A stretch of 64,000 nt of DNA from NCBI GenBank assembly GCA_019925795.1, contig CM034297.1, positions 45,654,683 through 45,718,682 of the forward strand, in the 5' to 3' direction. Shown one piece after another: positions 11,105 through 24,829 of the stretch. The position numbers and the translations under genes were made by a program. The stretch comes from Dendrobium chrysotoxum (taxonomy: Eukaryota; Streptophyta; Magnoliopsida; Asparagales; Orchidaceae). The notes beneath the pieces are model-generated. The model was not told where the DNA came from. It saw nothing but the letters and a program-made list of their open reading frames with translations, and did not search any database. Within the stretch, counting starts at the first letter, position 1. Each line of letters begins with the position of its first letter.

Positions 11105-11394
11105 TATTTCCATTTATCTAACACTGCCGTTGCCAGGTCCCAAGTCCTGGATGAGAAAAGTGGAGGGTTGCGTTAGGTAGTCGACAGCCAGCGTAAAACT
11201 TGTTGAATAATAATGACATGAATCCTTTTAAAAATTGTGTTTATGCTAAGGCGTCCCCTGGAAGCGACGCCCTATATGGCCTGAATACAGCGACAAGTGT
11301 GCAAGGGCCGCTGCACCGCCGCCCGGGTGCAGTGTTAAATAGGCAAGGGTTCCACATCAAGGACAGATGTGGGCAAAGAAGCTAGTCCATGAAA

Positions 11395-12130
11395 CTAAAA
11401 TTAGGATAGGAACTTAGAATATAGGTTCTCTTACAGGAAAATTAATGGAATTAATAGATATTATGATTCATAGAAAGATAAATATTCTGTATATTCAGGA
11501 AACTAAATGGGTTGGAGAGAAGGCTAAGGAGATTGATAGTTTAGGATTTAAACTTTAGTATTCGGGTAGGAGTCGTACTAGAAATGGTGTAGGCGTAATT
11601 TTAGATAAGAGTTTGAAGGATAATGTTATAAATATTAATAGAATTGGAGATAGAATTATAGCTTTAAAGATTGTTATTGATGCTAAGATTGTTAACATTA
11701 TAAGTGCTTATGCTCCTCAAGTGGGTTTGGATATGGAGTCAAAATTAAAATTTTGGAATGACTAAGAAAAATTAATACAAAAGATACCTCTTGAAGAAAG
11801 AGTTTTTATTGGAGGAGATTTAAATGGACATGTTCGTAAAGAGGTAGATGATTTTTAAAGCATTCATGGTGGCCATGGGTTTGGAACGACAAATGAAGGT
11901 GGTAAGTTCATATTAGATTTTTGTTTAGCTTATGATTTTTTAATTGCTAATACCTTATTTAAGAAAAGGAATGAACATCTCATTACTTATAAAAATGGAT
12001 TTAGCATAACTCAGATTGATTATTTTCTTATAAGAAAAGTAGATCGTTTAGATTGTAAAGATTGTAAAGTTATTCCGAGTGAAAATTTATGTACCCAACA
12101 TCGTTTATTAGTTTTGGACTTGAATATAAT
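11395..12130 (+). pseudogene. LINE A endonuclease domain (broken)
   Basis: Fragments of an exonuclease-endonuclease-phosphatase fold: KIRIGT-stop-NIGS (Trp of the GTWN motif now TAG), IQETKWVGEKAKE with the catalytic Glu, SAYAPQVG, FIGGDLNGHV with the Asp/Asn pair, and QIDYFLIRK near the C-terminus. Several in-frame stops (after GFKL, in FWND-stop-EKL, in DDF-stop-SIHGG). This domain would nick target DNA; it is dead here. Confidence 0.85.
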
Positions 12131-12250
12131 GGGGCAAAAAATAAAAAAATAAAGTAAAATGATATTCTAAGATTAGATTGGGGTATTTAAAGAATATTAA
12201 TAAAAATATTTTTGAGAGTAAGATTTTAAATCTTAAGATTTTGTCTGTGC

Positions 12251-14250
12251 ATGAGGATGCTAATGTTATGTGGGAAAAAGTGGTTAGTGATATTAAGAAT
12301 ATTGCAAAAGATGTGCTTGGAGTTTCAAAGGGGAAAAACTTCTAATAGTAAAAATAGTTGGTGGTGGAATCCAAATGTGCAAGAAAAGATTAAAAATAAG
12401 AAGATTTGTTATAAAAATTGGTTTAATTGTAAAAATTCTGATAATTGGAAAATATATAAAGAGGCACGTAAGGAATCTAAGAAAGCAATATGCGATGCAA
12501 AGAGTTTAGCTTTTAGTGATTTATATAATAGATTAGATACTAAGGAGGGAGAAAGATATATGTATAAGTTAGCCAAACAAAGAGATAGGAGTAGTAAGGA
12601 TTTAGTTCAAGTGAAGTGTATTAAGGATGAAGATCAAAAAGTACTTTTTTTAGAAGATGATATTCAAGAAAGGTGGATGAGATATTTTGCTAAACTTTTT
12701 AATGAAGAATGTGAAAATAAAATTGACTGTAGTGACCTTAGCACCCTAAATAAAAATAAAGATTTTTGTTTTTATCGGCGTATTAGTAAAACTGAAGTTA
12801 GAGAGGCTTTAAAGAAAATGAAGGGTGGAAAAGCTGTTGGACCTGATGATATTCTAATAGAGGTGTGGAAATGCTTAGGAGAAGAAGGAATTTCTTGGAT
12901 TACTAAACTTTTTAATACTGTTTTGAAGACTAAAAAGATGCCAGATGAGTGGAGAATGAGCGTGTTAATCCCCATTTTTAAGAATAAAGGTGATGCACAA
13001 GATTGTGCGAATTATAGAGGAATTAAGTTAATGTGTCATACTTTAAAACTATGGGAACGAGTTATGGAGCATAGAATGCGGCGTGATACTAATGTTTCTC
13101 AAAATCAATTTGGATTCATGCTGGGTAGGTCTACTATGGAAGCCATACATTTATTAAGAGGTTTGATGGAGAAATATAGAGAGAATAAGGAGGATTTACA
13201 TATGATATTTATTAATTTAGAAAAAGCATATGATAAAGTTCCAAGAGAAGTGCTATGGAGAGTTCTTGAAAAGAAAGGAGTTAATAACGCTTATATTCAA
13301 ATCATTAAAGATATGTATGCAGGAGCTATTACATGTGTTCAAACACAAGGTGGTTTGACCAAGTATTTCCCTATTTTGGTTGGATTACATCAAGGATCAG
13401 CCTTAAGCCTGTATCTTTTTGCTTTAGTCATGGATGTTCTCACTAGACATTTGCAAGAGGATGTACCTTGGTGTATGCTATTTGCTGATGATATTCTTCT
13501 TGTTGATAAGACTAGAGAGGGAGTTGAAGGTAAACTAGAATTGTGGAGGTCAACCTTAGAGTCTAAAGGTTTTCGCTTGAGTAGATCTAAAACAGAATAT
13601 ATGGAGTGTAATTTTAGTAATAATAGACCTAGTGAGGGGATTGTGACTTTAGGCGATCAGGTCATTAATAAGAGTACACGTTTTAGATATCTTGGATCTA
13701 TTGTTCAGAGTGATGGTGAAATAGATGGGGATATTATCAGCAGAATCCAAGTTGGATGGTTGAAATGGAGGAATCATCGGGCTTATTGTGTGATAGAAAA
13801 GTACCCCTCAAACTTAAGGGAAAATTCTATAAGATGGTGGTGAGACCTGCAATGCTTTATGGTGCCGAATGTTGGCCATTAAAAGAGAAGCATAATTCTA
13901 AGTTAAGTGTTGCAGAGATGAGGATGCTCAGGTGGATGAGTGGCTTTACCCTTAGAGATAGGATACAAAATGAGCATATTCGCGAAAAGGTTGGAGTAGC
14001 TCCAATGGAAGATAAGATTAGAGAGAGTCGCCTTAGATGGTTTGGTCACATAAAACGGCGGCCTCCCGATGACCCGGTTAGGAAAGTAGAGGTCTTAGAT
14101 TTGACTTATATTAAGAAAGGTAGAGGTAGACCTAAAAAGACTTTGTTAGAAAATATTAGAAATGATCTTTCTTTATTAGATTTAAACGAGAATTTGACTT
14201 TTAACAGGACACAATGGAGAAAAAGGATTCATGTAGCCGACCCCACGTAG
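12251..14250 (+). pseudogene. LINE A reverse transcriptase (frameshifted, catalytic change)
   Basis: A 530-codon frame to 13843 overlaps a second frame 13756-14250 carrying the C-terminus; comparison with copy E (AATGCATCGG against AATCATCGG near 13772) shows a one-base deletion as the cause of the shift. RT motifs: GGKAVGPDDI, FKNKGDAQDCANYRGI, QFGFMLGRSTMEAI, IFINLEKAYDKVP, GLHQGSALS, and FADDILLVD at 13481. The usual catalytic Asp of IDLEKAYD is Asn here (13214-13216), so activity is doubtful even without the frameshift. C-terminal part contains RLRWFGHIKRRP and KGRGRPKKT. Confidence 0.9.
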
Positions 14251-14295
14251 TGGGATAAAGGCTTGATGTTGTTGTTGTTGTATTTCCATTTATCT

Positions 14296-14994
14296 GTGGC
14301 TACAGTTCGTGGAGGTAGAACTTTGTCACTATGAAGGTTAACCTCGACTACTTGTTCAAAAGAAGGATCTTCAGTGGGTTTTGATTATCGATAATTGATC
14401 ATTACTTGATTGTCTTCTAGTCAACTATCTGAATCAGAAATTTCTAATTTGATATTGATGGGATCACCTTGCACATCAAGTACATGGGAATCACTATCAT
14501 AGTAATCTAGGAATTATTCATCCACATCATTTATAGGTGTTTCTCGAGAATTATTTTCATCATTATTTAAATTTTGATTTGAATTTTTCATCAGCAGAAG
14601 TAAGCATGATGTACGCAGAATCCTTTTTCATTAGTTTCTTAGTCCCAGGCGGGACGAAATACAAGTTATACAGAGTTAATGGTTTAAGAGATATGTGTTT
14701 ACCATTTGCAGAAATAACTATTTTATTAGAGCCTAACTCTATTTTATTCTTCTCCTCCTACCTTGACACTTCAAAAGCTTGATCAACTCACACTTCTTTG
14801 GGCTATTCAGTTGGAACTTTATTCTACTCCTCCTCACAACCTACTAGATCGACCTAGATGGATTCTATGCTCTTGGGGGTTTCTAGAAAGATGAAGATAT
14901 AGTTTTTTAAGGATTCTTTTAGAAGAATGGGGTAATGCTACATCCCACCCATCATCAAATTTTGAAATAGGAGAAGTTACATAAGGCTCACTAA
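14296..14994 (-). other. Gypsy gag-protease linker (continuation right of LINE)
   Basis: Resumes the interrupted Gypsy element after the second copy of the 15-bp duplication. Acid-rich low-complexity residues in minus frames; no intact ORF. Confidence 0.4.
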
Positions 14995-16693
14995 TTATTT
15001 AGTAGATCCTTGACTTGAATCAACTAAATATTCTTTGGGTATCACAATTATTCCATCTTTATAATTCCTATCAAGCCACTCTTTGAAGGTTATGAAATCT
15101 TCTAGCTCATGGTCAAGATTTTGGAGATATAGACAATACTTAGGTTGCCCTAGTTTGCCCATTTCCTCTAGTTTCTTAGGCTTAGGAAGCTTAAATCTTG
15201 GCTTGTTTGTGAGGCTTTTAAACATCTTCTAAATGCCTTCTTTCTTGAATGGATATATTTTATTCTCGAAGTAGTTAAAATTTTTCCTTTCTCAGTTATG
15301 GAGTCAAATAAGGTCAGGTTCTAGACTACTAATCACCATGGAATCTGTTATACTATTGATACTGAGGAGGTCGACTCAGATTCTCTGCCTAAATATGCAT
15401 TGGCTTTTCCCTTTATCAACTGTAGATGTTGACCCTAATTTCTTTTCCAACACCTTCTGAGGTTTCAATTTCTTCAACTTTAAAGGAGACTGAACTTTTA
15501 GTAATGGAAGCTAAGAGACTTCCTCTTGAAGGTTTGAAGCTTTAACTAATAACTTCTTCAAAGTCCTGATCATAAAGCCTTTAAGCAAGAAGGTAACCCG
15601 ATCGTGAATATTTTTTAGAAGGATCTCTCTAGCATGTTGTTCTTATAGTTTTGGCTGATATCTCATGCTAAGATTCCTCTATCTCAAGATATAATCTACT
15701 AAACTTTCACATTGTTTCATATTACCGATGGTGGTGTGATGCTTTGAAATGGCAAACCTCTTTAGAAATAACCCTTCTAATTAATTGAAAGTATGGATTG
15801 AACCTTTGGGCTGTTTAAAGTACCAATTAAATACAATGACGGATAAACTACTAACAAATTATCAGAACAACAGTGCATCACTACCTCCAGCATTAAAGAA
15901 ACTAGCTCATAAATATATAAGATATTGTTTAGGGTTCCCCGTGCTATCAAAACTTTTAAAATATGGAAGTACAAATCCTTTTGGATAAGGGACCAAGTCA
16001 TATTTTTCTGGATATAGACTACCCTTTAGGACATAAAGTACCCTGAGATTTAGCTAGTGCTTCTTGGGCTTATTGCTCTACCATCTGCTTTATATGTGCA
16101 GATTGTACTGATGGTGGTTCTACCTTCAAAGGTTTATTTAATGGTTTTTTTTGTTCTTCTATCTTGATTTCCCTACTCCTATTACTAAGTTATATTAATT
16201 CATTAAGAGGAGATTTGACTTGAGTATCCAGGACAGGAGGTACTTTACCTTGCATGATGGAAATCATAGCCATCATCTCCTCTAACTTCTTCTCCATCCT
16301 CAGAATTTACTCATCTTTTTCACTTAGTTGTAGTAAGAGTTGCTGAGTTGAATCTGCTGGATCTTCTTTGTACTCATTATCTGCAGTTCTTGCTTCTTCT
16401 TTACCCTTTTCTTTCTCTCTTTGTAGAGATGAATGAGTATCTATCATATTGACACTACCAGACATCTCTTCATTCTTTTCTACATCTTTTGCAGCTTCTT
16501 GTTCACTTATTTGATGGGTACTTTCTTTTAGATGATGCACCATCTCTTCGATTGATTTTCCTTCCACATGATGTAGATCTATTGGAGTATACTCTCTAAC
16601 ATATGATGATTTAGCTATACATTTCCCTTTTCTTGATCTTTGCTCCACTCCATTATTTTTATGAGTCATTAACGCAGTTGGAGTAGCATTCAT
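14995..16693 (-). pseudogene. Gypsy gag (broken)
   Basis: Minus-strand fragments in gag order. N-terminal charged region from ATG 16693 to 16307 (128 codons, rich in Glu/Lys). Capsid core around 15830-15530 reads WYFKQPKGSIHTFN, LEGLFLKRF, ESLVDYILR, RNLSMRY and NIHDRVTFLLKGF, matching the plant Gypsy Retrotrans_gag pattern GSI..W..LE..F..RF ... DYI.RWR.LS. C-terminal nucleic-acid-binding-like region at about 15220-15100 reads KYCLYLQNLDHELEDFITFKEWL, where the usual His/Cys zinc ligands are partly lost. Multiple stops. Confidence 0.82.
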
Positions 16694-18248
16694 TTTAGGC
16701 TATCAAATCCTCTCCCCATCAGATAACAAGGTTGGCTAATTTGTGAACTTTACCCTCCTCTTATCAAAGTGACAAGATGATTCTCTACCTTGTAAATAAT
16801 GTCGATAACCCTTGAAGGATGTTAACGTAAAGAATGACTAGAATTTCTCACTGGAAAGTTTCTAGATTGATTTGATGGTGGAGGTGATACAGGACTATGC
16901 CCTCGATGGGATAATGCTCCATATCCCAAACATTTAACTTAAGTATGTTGGCTCTGCTCATGGGTTGATGTTGCACAATGATTATGGTATGAGAACTTTC
17001 TTAATTTTTAACGATAATATATAATAAAAGACTATCAACTCAGATGCAATTTTTGAAATTATACTCTTATCATAGTAAGTGGAGGTGCTTCTCATCCTCT
17101 ACTTGAGTGTGGTTATACTCTAGTAGAAATGGCATCCATAACACTTCTCAGAAATTCACCCTTTGACTGCCCATAACCAGTGGCACATTCATGAATTAAT
17201 CCATTTAGCAGAGATTTAAATTTCCTTTTTCTTTCAGATAGAGAAGGTAAAATAGGAAATCTATGAAAGGGAGTGGGAGGAGAGTTTGTTATTCTTACTA
17301 GATTCTCTTCTCTAGTAGTAGTTGACAGTGAATAAAAATGATTTCTATTTAACAGTGTTAGATTTAGTACTACTTTAGAAATCTCGAGATATATTCATTA
17401 ATTATTATCTTAGTAGCAACTGTAATTAGAATGTCTTCTTTTAGTAATCTGAATTTCTTAGCCTTTCACCTCATACAATAATTCATGTTGTGGCATTGAG
17501 ATTTAGTCATCTCCTTGACTCCAGAAGATAACGCCATCTCAAAATTTCCATATACAAGGGTTTTGAAGGATAACAACAGACTTCCCCTTACTCATGACAG
17601 CTGACTGAGGGAAAGTCAAATGAGGAAAGACCGTGGGATTTGTAACTGCTAGTAACTACGAGAGCAGTTACAGAGCCACCCTCAATGTTAACTTGGAGAG
17701 GAATGACTTGATAGGAGCTTCAACAGTTGCCACCACTTCAGTCTATGGTGCAATGAATGAGAACTGTACATTCTCAAAACTTGTTCTAAACTTGATCTAA
17801 GTGTCCTCAGTAGAATAGGCAGGGGAAATTTTGAAATTAAAAATCAATTTGCTAGACATTTTATATAATTTAACCAAAAATCTATTATAAATTATTGAAC
17901 TTACTGAACTCAAACTCGATGCTGAATCAGAAGAATACATTGAACAGAATTTATTCGATCTCTAAGGAAAATTCTAGATAATTGATGATGGAAGTGAGAT
18001 GATTTTGATGATATACCTTGAACCAAGAAAGACATGATTGTGAAGTGTAGATTTGAAAAGTGGATTGATTGAGAGTTGAAGTTAAACTTGAGGTTGATGA
18101 TTGAAGGAAAGATTAAAATTAAATTTTGAATATAATTATGGAAATCAAATTTTGATTATAATGATTAAAAATACGTAACTCATTCACATGAATGATTGTA
18201 TTATGAATTTAAAGTCTAATCTCTACTAAAGATGGGAAGTAAACCTAA
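16694..18248 (-). other. untranslated leader of Gypsy element
   Basis: About 1.5 kb between the primer-binding site and gag start with no coding frame I can support. A long leader or extra ORF here is common in Tat/Ogre-type elements. Confidence 0.35.
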
Positions 18249-18276
18249 TCCCCAGTAGAGTTGCCAGAAAAAACTA
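18249..18276 (-). other. probable Gypsy primer-binding site
   Basis: On the minus strand this reads TCTGGCAACTCTACTGGGGA, close to the motif TGGCGACTCTGCTGGGGA that follows the 5' LTR in plant Tat/Ogre-type Gypsy elements. It lies just upstream of the gag region in the right orientation. Confidence 0.6.
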
Positions 18277-19900
18277 TGAACAAAATAAATTTGTGTATGC
18301 CCACTGATTTGGGATTTATTATTTCTATAATTAAATTTTCATAATTAGTGTTAATTACCCTAAAAGATAAACTAACACTCATATTATTAACTTGAGAAAA
18401 GAAATAATTTATTTTCATATTTCTATTTGGCAAAGGTCATATGAAATTCATCCTGCAGGATAATATTCATATACACCTATCAATTCAAATATGAAACTAA
18501 CCTAGGATTAGCTTTAGTCTACATCCAGTTTACCCTATCTTAGCAAATTAAGATAGGGTTTATTTTATATTGGAATCTTAGGTTCATATAGAGGCAAGCC
18601 CCTATAGTCGATTACATCTCTGATGAGAAAACTTTTGATTAAAGTGGAGACTAAACTCATTCTGGATTTAAAATACATAAGAGTTTCCTTATATTTTTTG
18701 AAAATACTAATCATTCCCTCAAGAATAACATTAAATTTTGTAGAAAATACATTTGAATTCTTTATACTTTTTCTAAAAGCAATGTGAGGTGTGTAAATAC
18801 CTCTGGGCATATGCTTATTTGGAATGCACTGCAAGCTAAGAAGCTAATCCTCATGCAATCATCTTAGATGTAGAATATGTTACAATCAACTTTATCTAAG
18901 AGTTCAAAGAAATAAATCTGAATCTGAATCAGTGACCCAGAATGAGTAAATTTGACTTTATGTATAAATCACTCTAACGATATGACTCACTAAAAACTCT
19001 ACATTTTATCTTATTTAATTATCCTATCTAAAATTTCTAACTCCCAAATTTTTAAAGACATTTTGGCAATATAAGGGCCATATACCAACATGAAAGCGTA
19101 GCATCCTTTGAGAGCAATAAGGACCCTACTACCTTGCCCACGTTGGGCATAAGAGTTTGTCTTAACGTACATTGCATAAATAAAAATGTGTGCATGTATG
19201 TATGAATAAGTAAAAGGGTTGGTATCTATAGTACCTAGTATCATATCATCCTAAAACTAGCATATATGTTCCTACAAAGTCTGGAACATGTACATCGAGG
19301 AACATTTAATAATTGATTTGAAAATGAATAATAGACTTTGCAGAAAAGTAAAGTGGCTAGGTTCTATCATAACAAACCTGGGTTTCTAAGCCTATCATAT
19401 GTATAGAATCAAGTACATATGCTTAAGGTCTTCAAGCTCCAAATCTTCTATGGAATTCAAAACAAAGTAACCTCCAAGGGAGAGGATATCATCTTTTGGA
19501 GTCCCATTTGAATGTATAAGCAGATATCTTTAAATCTTTTATAACTCAAGACACTGTACAAATCGATATATATACAAATTATAATTTATAGGGATGCATA
19601 TATATATATATATACATCATTCCTAAGAGCATTCTACTTTGACTATTACAAGAAATGTAAAACATATGAAATCATTAGGTAGTTAATAAAAAATGTGCAG
19701 GAGCAGTTATGTAATAACCTAATGTTTCTAATGCAGTCCTTAAAGAGCCTATGTGCACCAATATAAATGTAAATATGATATCCATAGTGCTGAAAATAAA
19801 TAAACAAACATAAGGTGCTCTCCATGCAAAGCACCTCGTGAGCAATTCAAACCATCGGCCTAGCCTAGGCCAAAATTAGTTATCCTAGCAAACCACATAG
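18277..19900 (-). repeat. probable 5' LTR of the minus-strand Gypsy element, outer end not resolved
   Basis: Position 18277 begins TGAAC on the plus strand (minus-strand ...TTCA), a plausible LTR end next to the primer-binding site. The outer end cannot be fixed because the partner LTR is not in the window. Contains (TA)n at about 19596-19613. No gene seen. Confidence 0.3.
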
Positions 19901-21375
19901 GGGTGTGAAGGGTGTGGCTTTGATATGTCCAATAAGAGTTTGATGTTTAAGTTGTATGAGTTTAAAGTGTTTATTTATTAAGGCCCAAAAGGGGTTATTT
20001 AATTAATGTTTATCTTGTATAAATTTGGATTTTATTTTTTAAAATTTAAATGGTTAAAGTTGATTGTTTAGTTTTAAAGGATTTGTAAGTTAATAACCCC
20101 AAGAGAGGGAGCTACTGACTTACAAATCCTAAAGCTTATAATCACAACGCAATCATCCTCAATATAGGATAAATGATTACATAAAGCCTTTAAAGATTAT
20201 TTGATGATTTATTAAGGATAGAAAGAGGGGACCCCTTAATTTAATACATATGCTCTCCAAATGGAGTCAAACATAGTATATAGGGTCAATGATTTATTAA
20301 TGGTTCAAAGAACCCTCAATCTAATGTGTTTGTGTCTTTCTGAAATGAGTTGTACACAACACATGGGGGTATTTTGATTATTTTAAATACATTGAGGCCT
20401 TGAAATCAAATGCTAAAATGCTCTCCAAATGGAGTCAAGCATGAAGCATAAAGACTTTTATTTATTTAATCAATATTAATTATCAAATTTATTTGATTAA
20501 AATAAATTTTAACTAAACTTAACCAAACAAATTATTAAACTAATTTGGTTTAAATGATTTAAAATTTAATTATAATTTTCTAATTGTTATGAGATTACTT
20601 AGAATTTTTAATCAATTATTTAATTTTAATTAATTATTAATTAAATATTAATAAATTATATTCAAAATCTTATTTAATTTCAAATTAATAACCTATAATT
20701 TTATTTTATTTTTATTTAAATTTATTGTGTTTATTTGAATTATATTTATTTAATTATGTTCAAAATTAGATTTTATTCAATTATTAAATAGCCTTTATTC
20801 TTGGATCTTGAAACCTGGATAAATTTAGCTCTTATGCAAGGTGGTATTAATGTCCAAAAATATGATAGAAATACTCATAAAAAGTTATTATGATGTACTT
20901 CTAAGAGACATTCCATATATTAAATAGATGTACTAGAAGGATAAGCTGATTCCTTGGTACATTATCTAGAGGAATCTTGTGAATGAAGTTGAAGCCAAAG
21001 GGGAATACTAAAATGATATTTATGTAGTGTCATCATGGTTAAAACTATGATTACTTATGAAATTATGATGTAAAATGAGAATTTGTAATGTGTGTATGAT
21101 CAAGGTGGTAGTGTAATACGAGGAATATGCATGAGGCTGCTATTTCCCATGGTGATTAAGAGCAGAAAAATAGAGCATTATACATCTTTAAAAAGTTATG
21201 GGTTACTATAGCATATAATAAATGAGGAATAGATGAGGGGTTCTACATTGATAATTGTAATGTTGTAGAATTCATAATGATAACATGAGAATGATCTGAG
21301 ATTTAGTGAATTGGCAATTAATGTTGAATGCACTGCTAATTAAAGATGATCTTGAGTGTTAGGACGCATTCATGG
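19901..21375. other. AT-rich DNA without recognised gene
   Basis: Very AT-rich (20460-20780 nearly all A/T). The block ATGCTCTCCAAATGGAGTCA occurs twice, near 20250 and 20418, about 165 bases apart, marking a degenerate direct repeat. No coding frame supported. Confidence 0.5.
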
Positions 21376-23223
21376 TGTAATACCCCAGAATCAAATTTTG
21401 AAGAATTATCTATTTTATCTTTTTAATTAATCAACTAGAGCTTCTAAATAATAAATATGTATATCCAATGAAAGCAACTAATAATTACATACCTTAAAAT
21501 ATTACATTATATTCATTCTTTCAAAATTAATATATAATAGCCAGGAGATCAAAACAATCACTAATCTATCATAAACTCCTTACTACAAAAAATAATGAAA
21601 AATATAGAATAAAATCTAAAGAAAATTTGAGGATCTCTGCCAACCTCATTCCAACTAGTCCTAATCCCTTTCCAGATCTGAAATCATTTAAATCACATAT
21701 AATAAGCTAAAGAGCCCAACAGGAAAATCAAAACTCTATCACTACTTTTAATACAAGGTAAAAGAATCAACATGTATGTTCAATTCTAGTCAATATCAAT
21801 CATTATTTAATATGGATAATAAATATCTTAAAAATCAATAATAAAATTAATATAATCAATGAAATCAAAAGAGATCCATCAAATAATAAGACATACGGTA
21901 AAGAGTACTATAATTCAATGTCAGTATGTTATTCTATATTGTATCAATATTAATGCTAGTATGAGCTATCAATTTGTCAATCAATTTAATATAATATTAG
22001 GTAAATATCATCATGAGTATAACTATAAAAAGTAAGGCATGACTTTCATCTTTAATGCAATATTTTTAATATCTTTACCCCAACTGTTTCTCAGCTGGTC
22101 ATCAATCATATTAATTATCACTTATTTAATTAATCAATTATTATTACAGGTGGCTTTCAATAATCATTAAGAGTCATCACCCTCTGCCCATCGACATAAT
22201 TCAGTCAATCGGTTACAAGCTAAAACAAGGATTACACCAAAAATCTTTTACTTAAAGAAAAGTCTGTCGGCCCACCCTCCTGTGTAGGGTATTATATTTT
22301 AAGAGCCAACTCATATTCATTATAGTGTTAAAAATTAGTCTTTCTTGCTTACATGCAAATGCTATCTTTTTTATGAAATATAGGTCAATAACACATATGA
22401 AATGCATAAATATATAAATATAGGGAAATATATCAAATTTGTATACTATACATTTACTTAAAAAAAATCATATCTTTCAATTTAACCAGTAAAAATTTAA
22501 TATATTACAGTCAAAATGCTCATATTGACGAGATCTATCATATACAAAAAGTTATGCGGTGAAAATTTTATCAACACAAAGTTATCCTCATTTTTAGGTA
22601 ACGAAAATACAAATTTAATCAAAAAAATAAAAAAATATAAAATTATTGAAATCAAAGATAGAGTAATTATTCCTTAATGTGAGACGAGAAATTTTTTCAT
22701 AGGCTCGAAGGACAAAAATTGCACCGTGACCATCGAAACTAAGTTTTATTTTTCTCTCTCTTTTCTCTCAAATTTTTTTAACCTGGTCTCTATTGCCAAA
22801 ATGAATAGGGAAAGAAAATATTAAAAGCTTATTTAATGAATTCTATAAAGTGGTTTAAGATATTTCTAAGAAAATAATAATATAATTTTATTTAATTATA
22901 TAATTTAATCAATTATCAATATAAAATTCATATAAATTCTTTTATGACTTCAAAAATTATAGAAAAATATTCATAAAATAAACTATTTTATTTAGAAAAT
23001 ATTGATGAAATTAGTTTGCAAAACATATACTTGTCGGTCCCAAAATCTCCACTTGTACCGACAGGTATCAACTTTTTAAGGATTTGCACCGGTGCAAAAA
23101 AATTATAAAAAAATTAATGTAATTAAAATACTATAATATAAATGCTATGACAATGTCGGCTTTCAAATTTGACTTAAAATGACTCCTAAAAAAACTATTT
23201 GGTTTAAAATACAAGCTATTACA
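21376..23223 (-). repeat. 3' LTR of gag-only element
   Basis: About 1848 bp. Plus-strand start TGTAATACCCCAGAATC matches TGTAACGCCCTAAAATC at 24830, and the end CAAGCTATTACA matches ATAGGTTATTACA at 26653. Shared internal blocks include the GAGACGAG region near 22680/26113. Confidence 0.88.
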
Positions 23224-23699
23224 ATCTCTCCACCTTAGAAAAATGTCACCCTCGACATTTTCCTGGACAAAATAGATCAATAAAGATAAATTCAATTCAT
23301 AAACTCGTCAAAACAAATTAATATGATTCAAAATCAATATCAAAACAAATAAATCAATTGAAATCTATTCAAAATCTCTAAAATAATGCATGTAATCAAT
23401 CATGTGTTTATTCAAATCAATCATACTCCCACATATCATTCAAGCACAATATACTATGCAAATTATTAATTAATTAATTCAAGGTTTGAAAAATTTTATA
23501 GTGGATTCTCTAGGTGCATTGCTATCCTCTTACTAGATCAAACTATAAACTCTAGGTCATACAGGCGATAGTGTTGGTGTAACAGACTATATAGGTTTTC
23601 TTTGACTTTCAACTACCCTTCTTCCATCTATCCTGCTCATTGACCCTTCACTGTATTCTCTTGATCCTATGATCCTCTATCTATAGCGTTATCTTGCTT

Positions 23700-24490
23700 G
23701 CTTCCCTCTGAATTTAGATCTCATCCCCTATCATTGTAGTAGACAATTAGTCATCTGGTGTCCTCACTGCCCACATCTAAAACACTTCCAATCATAAAAA
23801 AACACTATCCACTATATCTCTTACCACATCGGGCACATTCCTACGCACCTACACTGGACTCAGATGTAGATCCTTTCATGCTGTCTAAAAATCTATATCT
23901 CTTTTCATACCACTCGCTCATGTTTATGTCATCTCCTGATCTCTTCTTGTTCATATCATGTCTGAACAGTGGAATGGCCAAGTCATTCTCCACTAGTCTT
24001 GCTCTCTCAATAAGCTTTGAAAACTCTTGAATCATCAGTAGTACAAGTGAATGCTTCAATTCATCCTTCAATTCTCTTAGAAACCTGTAACATTTTTCAT
24101 CAGCAATATTGACTAGTTGAGATACAAACCTGGCCAGTGCAATAAATTATGCCTCATACTGCATCAAAGTTTTATTCCCCTGCTCCAATTTCATGAAAGC
24201 CTGTTGCATCTGCTATCACACTGACGGAGGTACAAAATGGTCTCTGAAGATAATAACAAACTCTATCCAGGTGATCTTTGCATTCATCTTTCCTTGGAAT
24301 TTCTCTCTTTGCTGTCCAATTCATCATCTCTTAGCTTCTCCTTCAAAGAGGAACACTATAAGTGGTACTTTTCTATTCTCTGAGCACTATATGTTGTCAA
24401 ATATATTCTCTATCCTTAATAACCAGCCCTCCGCTACCTCTGGCTCTTTAACACCCTTAAATAATGGTGACTTTAACTTATAGAACATAT
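23700..24490 (-). pseudogene. Gypsy-type gag of gag-only element (broken)
   Basis: Minus-strand reading from about 24490: FKGVKEPEVAEGWL, IENIFDNIQC, KVPLIVF, WIEFVIIFRDHFVPPSV, MKLEQGNKTLMQYEA, RFLRELKDELKHSLVL, EFSKLIERARLVENDLA, MNKKRSGDD, then CARCGKRYSGQC and a CCHC knuckle CFRCGQ-stop-GHQMTNC near 23775-23735. This is the Retrotrans_gag plus zinc knuckle order of plant Tekay/Del-like Gypsy elements. Stops occur after PPSV, in QYEA-stop-F and inside the knuckle. No protease, RT or integrase follows before the purine tract at about 23236. Confidence 0.83.
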
Positions 24491-24829
24491 GTAGATGATT
24501 GTCCTCTTTTGATTCCTTTTATCCCATATGTCTACTCTAAGCATCACTAATAGCATGTGCAAGTATGCTGGCTAACTGCATCAAACTATCAGAACTCACT
24601 AGAGCTGTTGCTATAGCACTCTGTCCATTCTAGGTATCCTGATTGATAGTGTCCATCTATTCACTAATAAAATTCTCTTTCCTAATAAATAACACAAACT
24701 CAACATGCAATTCAATATATTAAATGCAAAAATGACAAATATGTACTATTCAACTTCTACCCGACTCAGAATAACTTCCTATAGATCTGGTTATAATCTA
24801 ACTCTTCTAATAATCTCTCTGATATTAAT

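Larger units (their letters stand above)
11120..14280 (+). mobile_element. RTE-type LINE, near full length (copy A)
   Basis: Flanked by a perfect 15-bp duplication TATTTCCATTTATCT at 11105-11119 and 14281-14295. Order is a GC-richer 5' region (about 11120-11390), apurinic-type endonuclease, reverse transcriptase, and a short 3' tail ending in (TTG)n. The 3' end carries CCCACGTAGTGGG followed by GATAAAGGCTTGATGTTG, shared with four other copies in this window (36.1, 38.8, 46.6 and 53.4 kb). Single EN-RT ORF and (TTG)n tail fit the RTE clade. About 3.16 kb. Confidence 0.93.
10505..18276 (-). mobile_element. Ty3/Gypsy retrotransposon remnant, minus strand, truncated by the Sirevirus insertion and split by a LINE
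   Basis: Reading leftwards: primer-binding-like site (18249-18276), a long leader, gag (16693-14995), a gap filled by the LINE (14280-11120), then protease (10819-10505). The frame stops immediately after ALLGRP, where the Sirevirus LTR end abuts, so RT and integrase presumably lie left of the window beyond the Sirevirus. The LINE's 15-bp duplication shows it landed inside this element. All frames are broken. Confidence 0.8.
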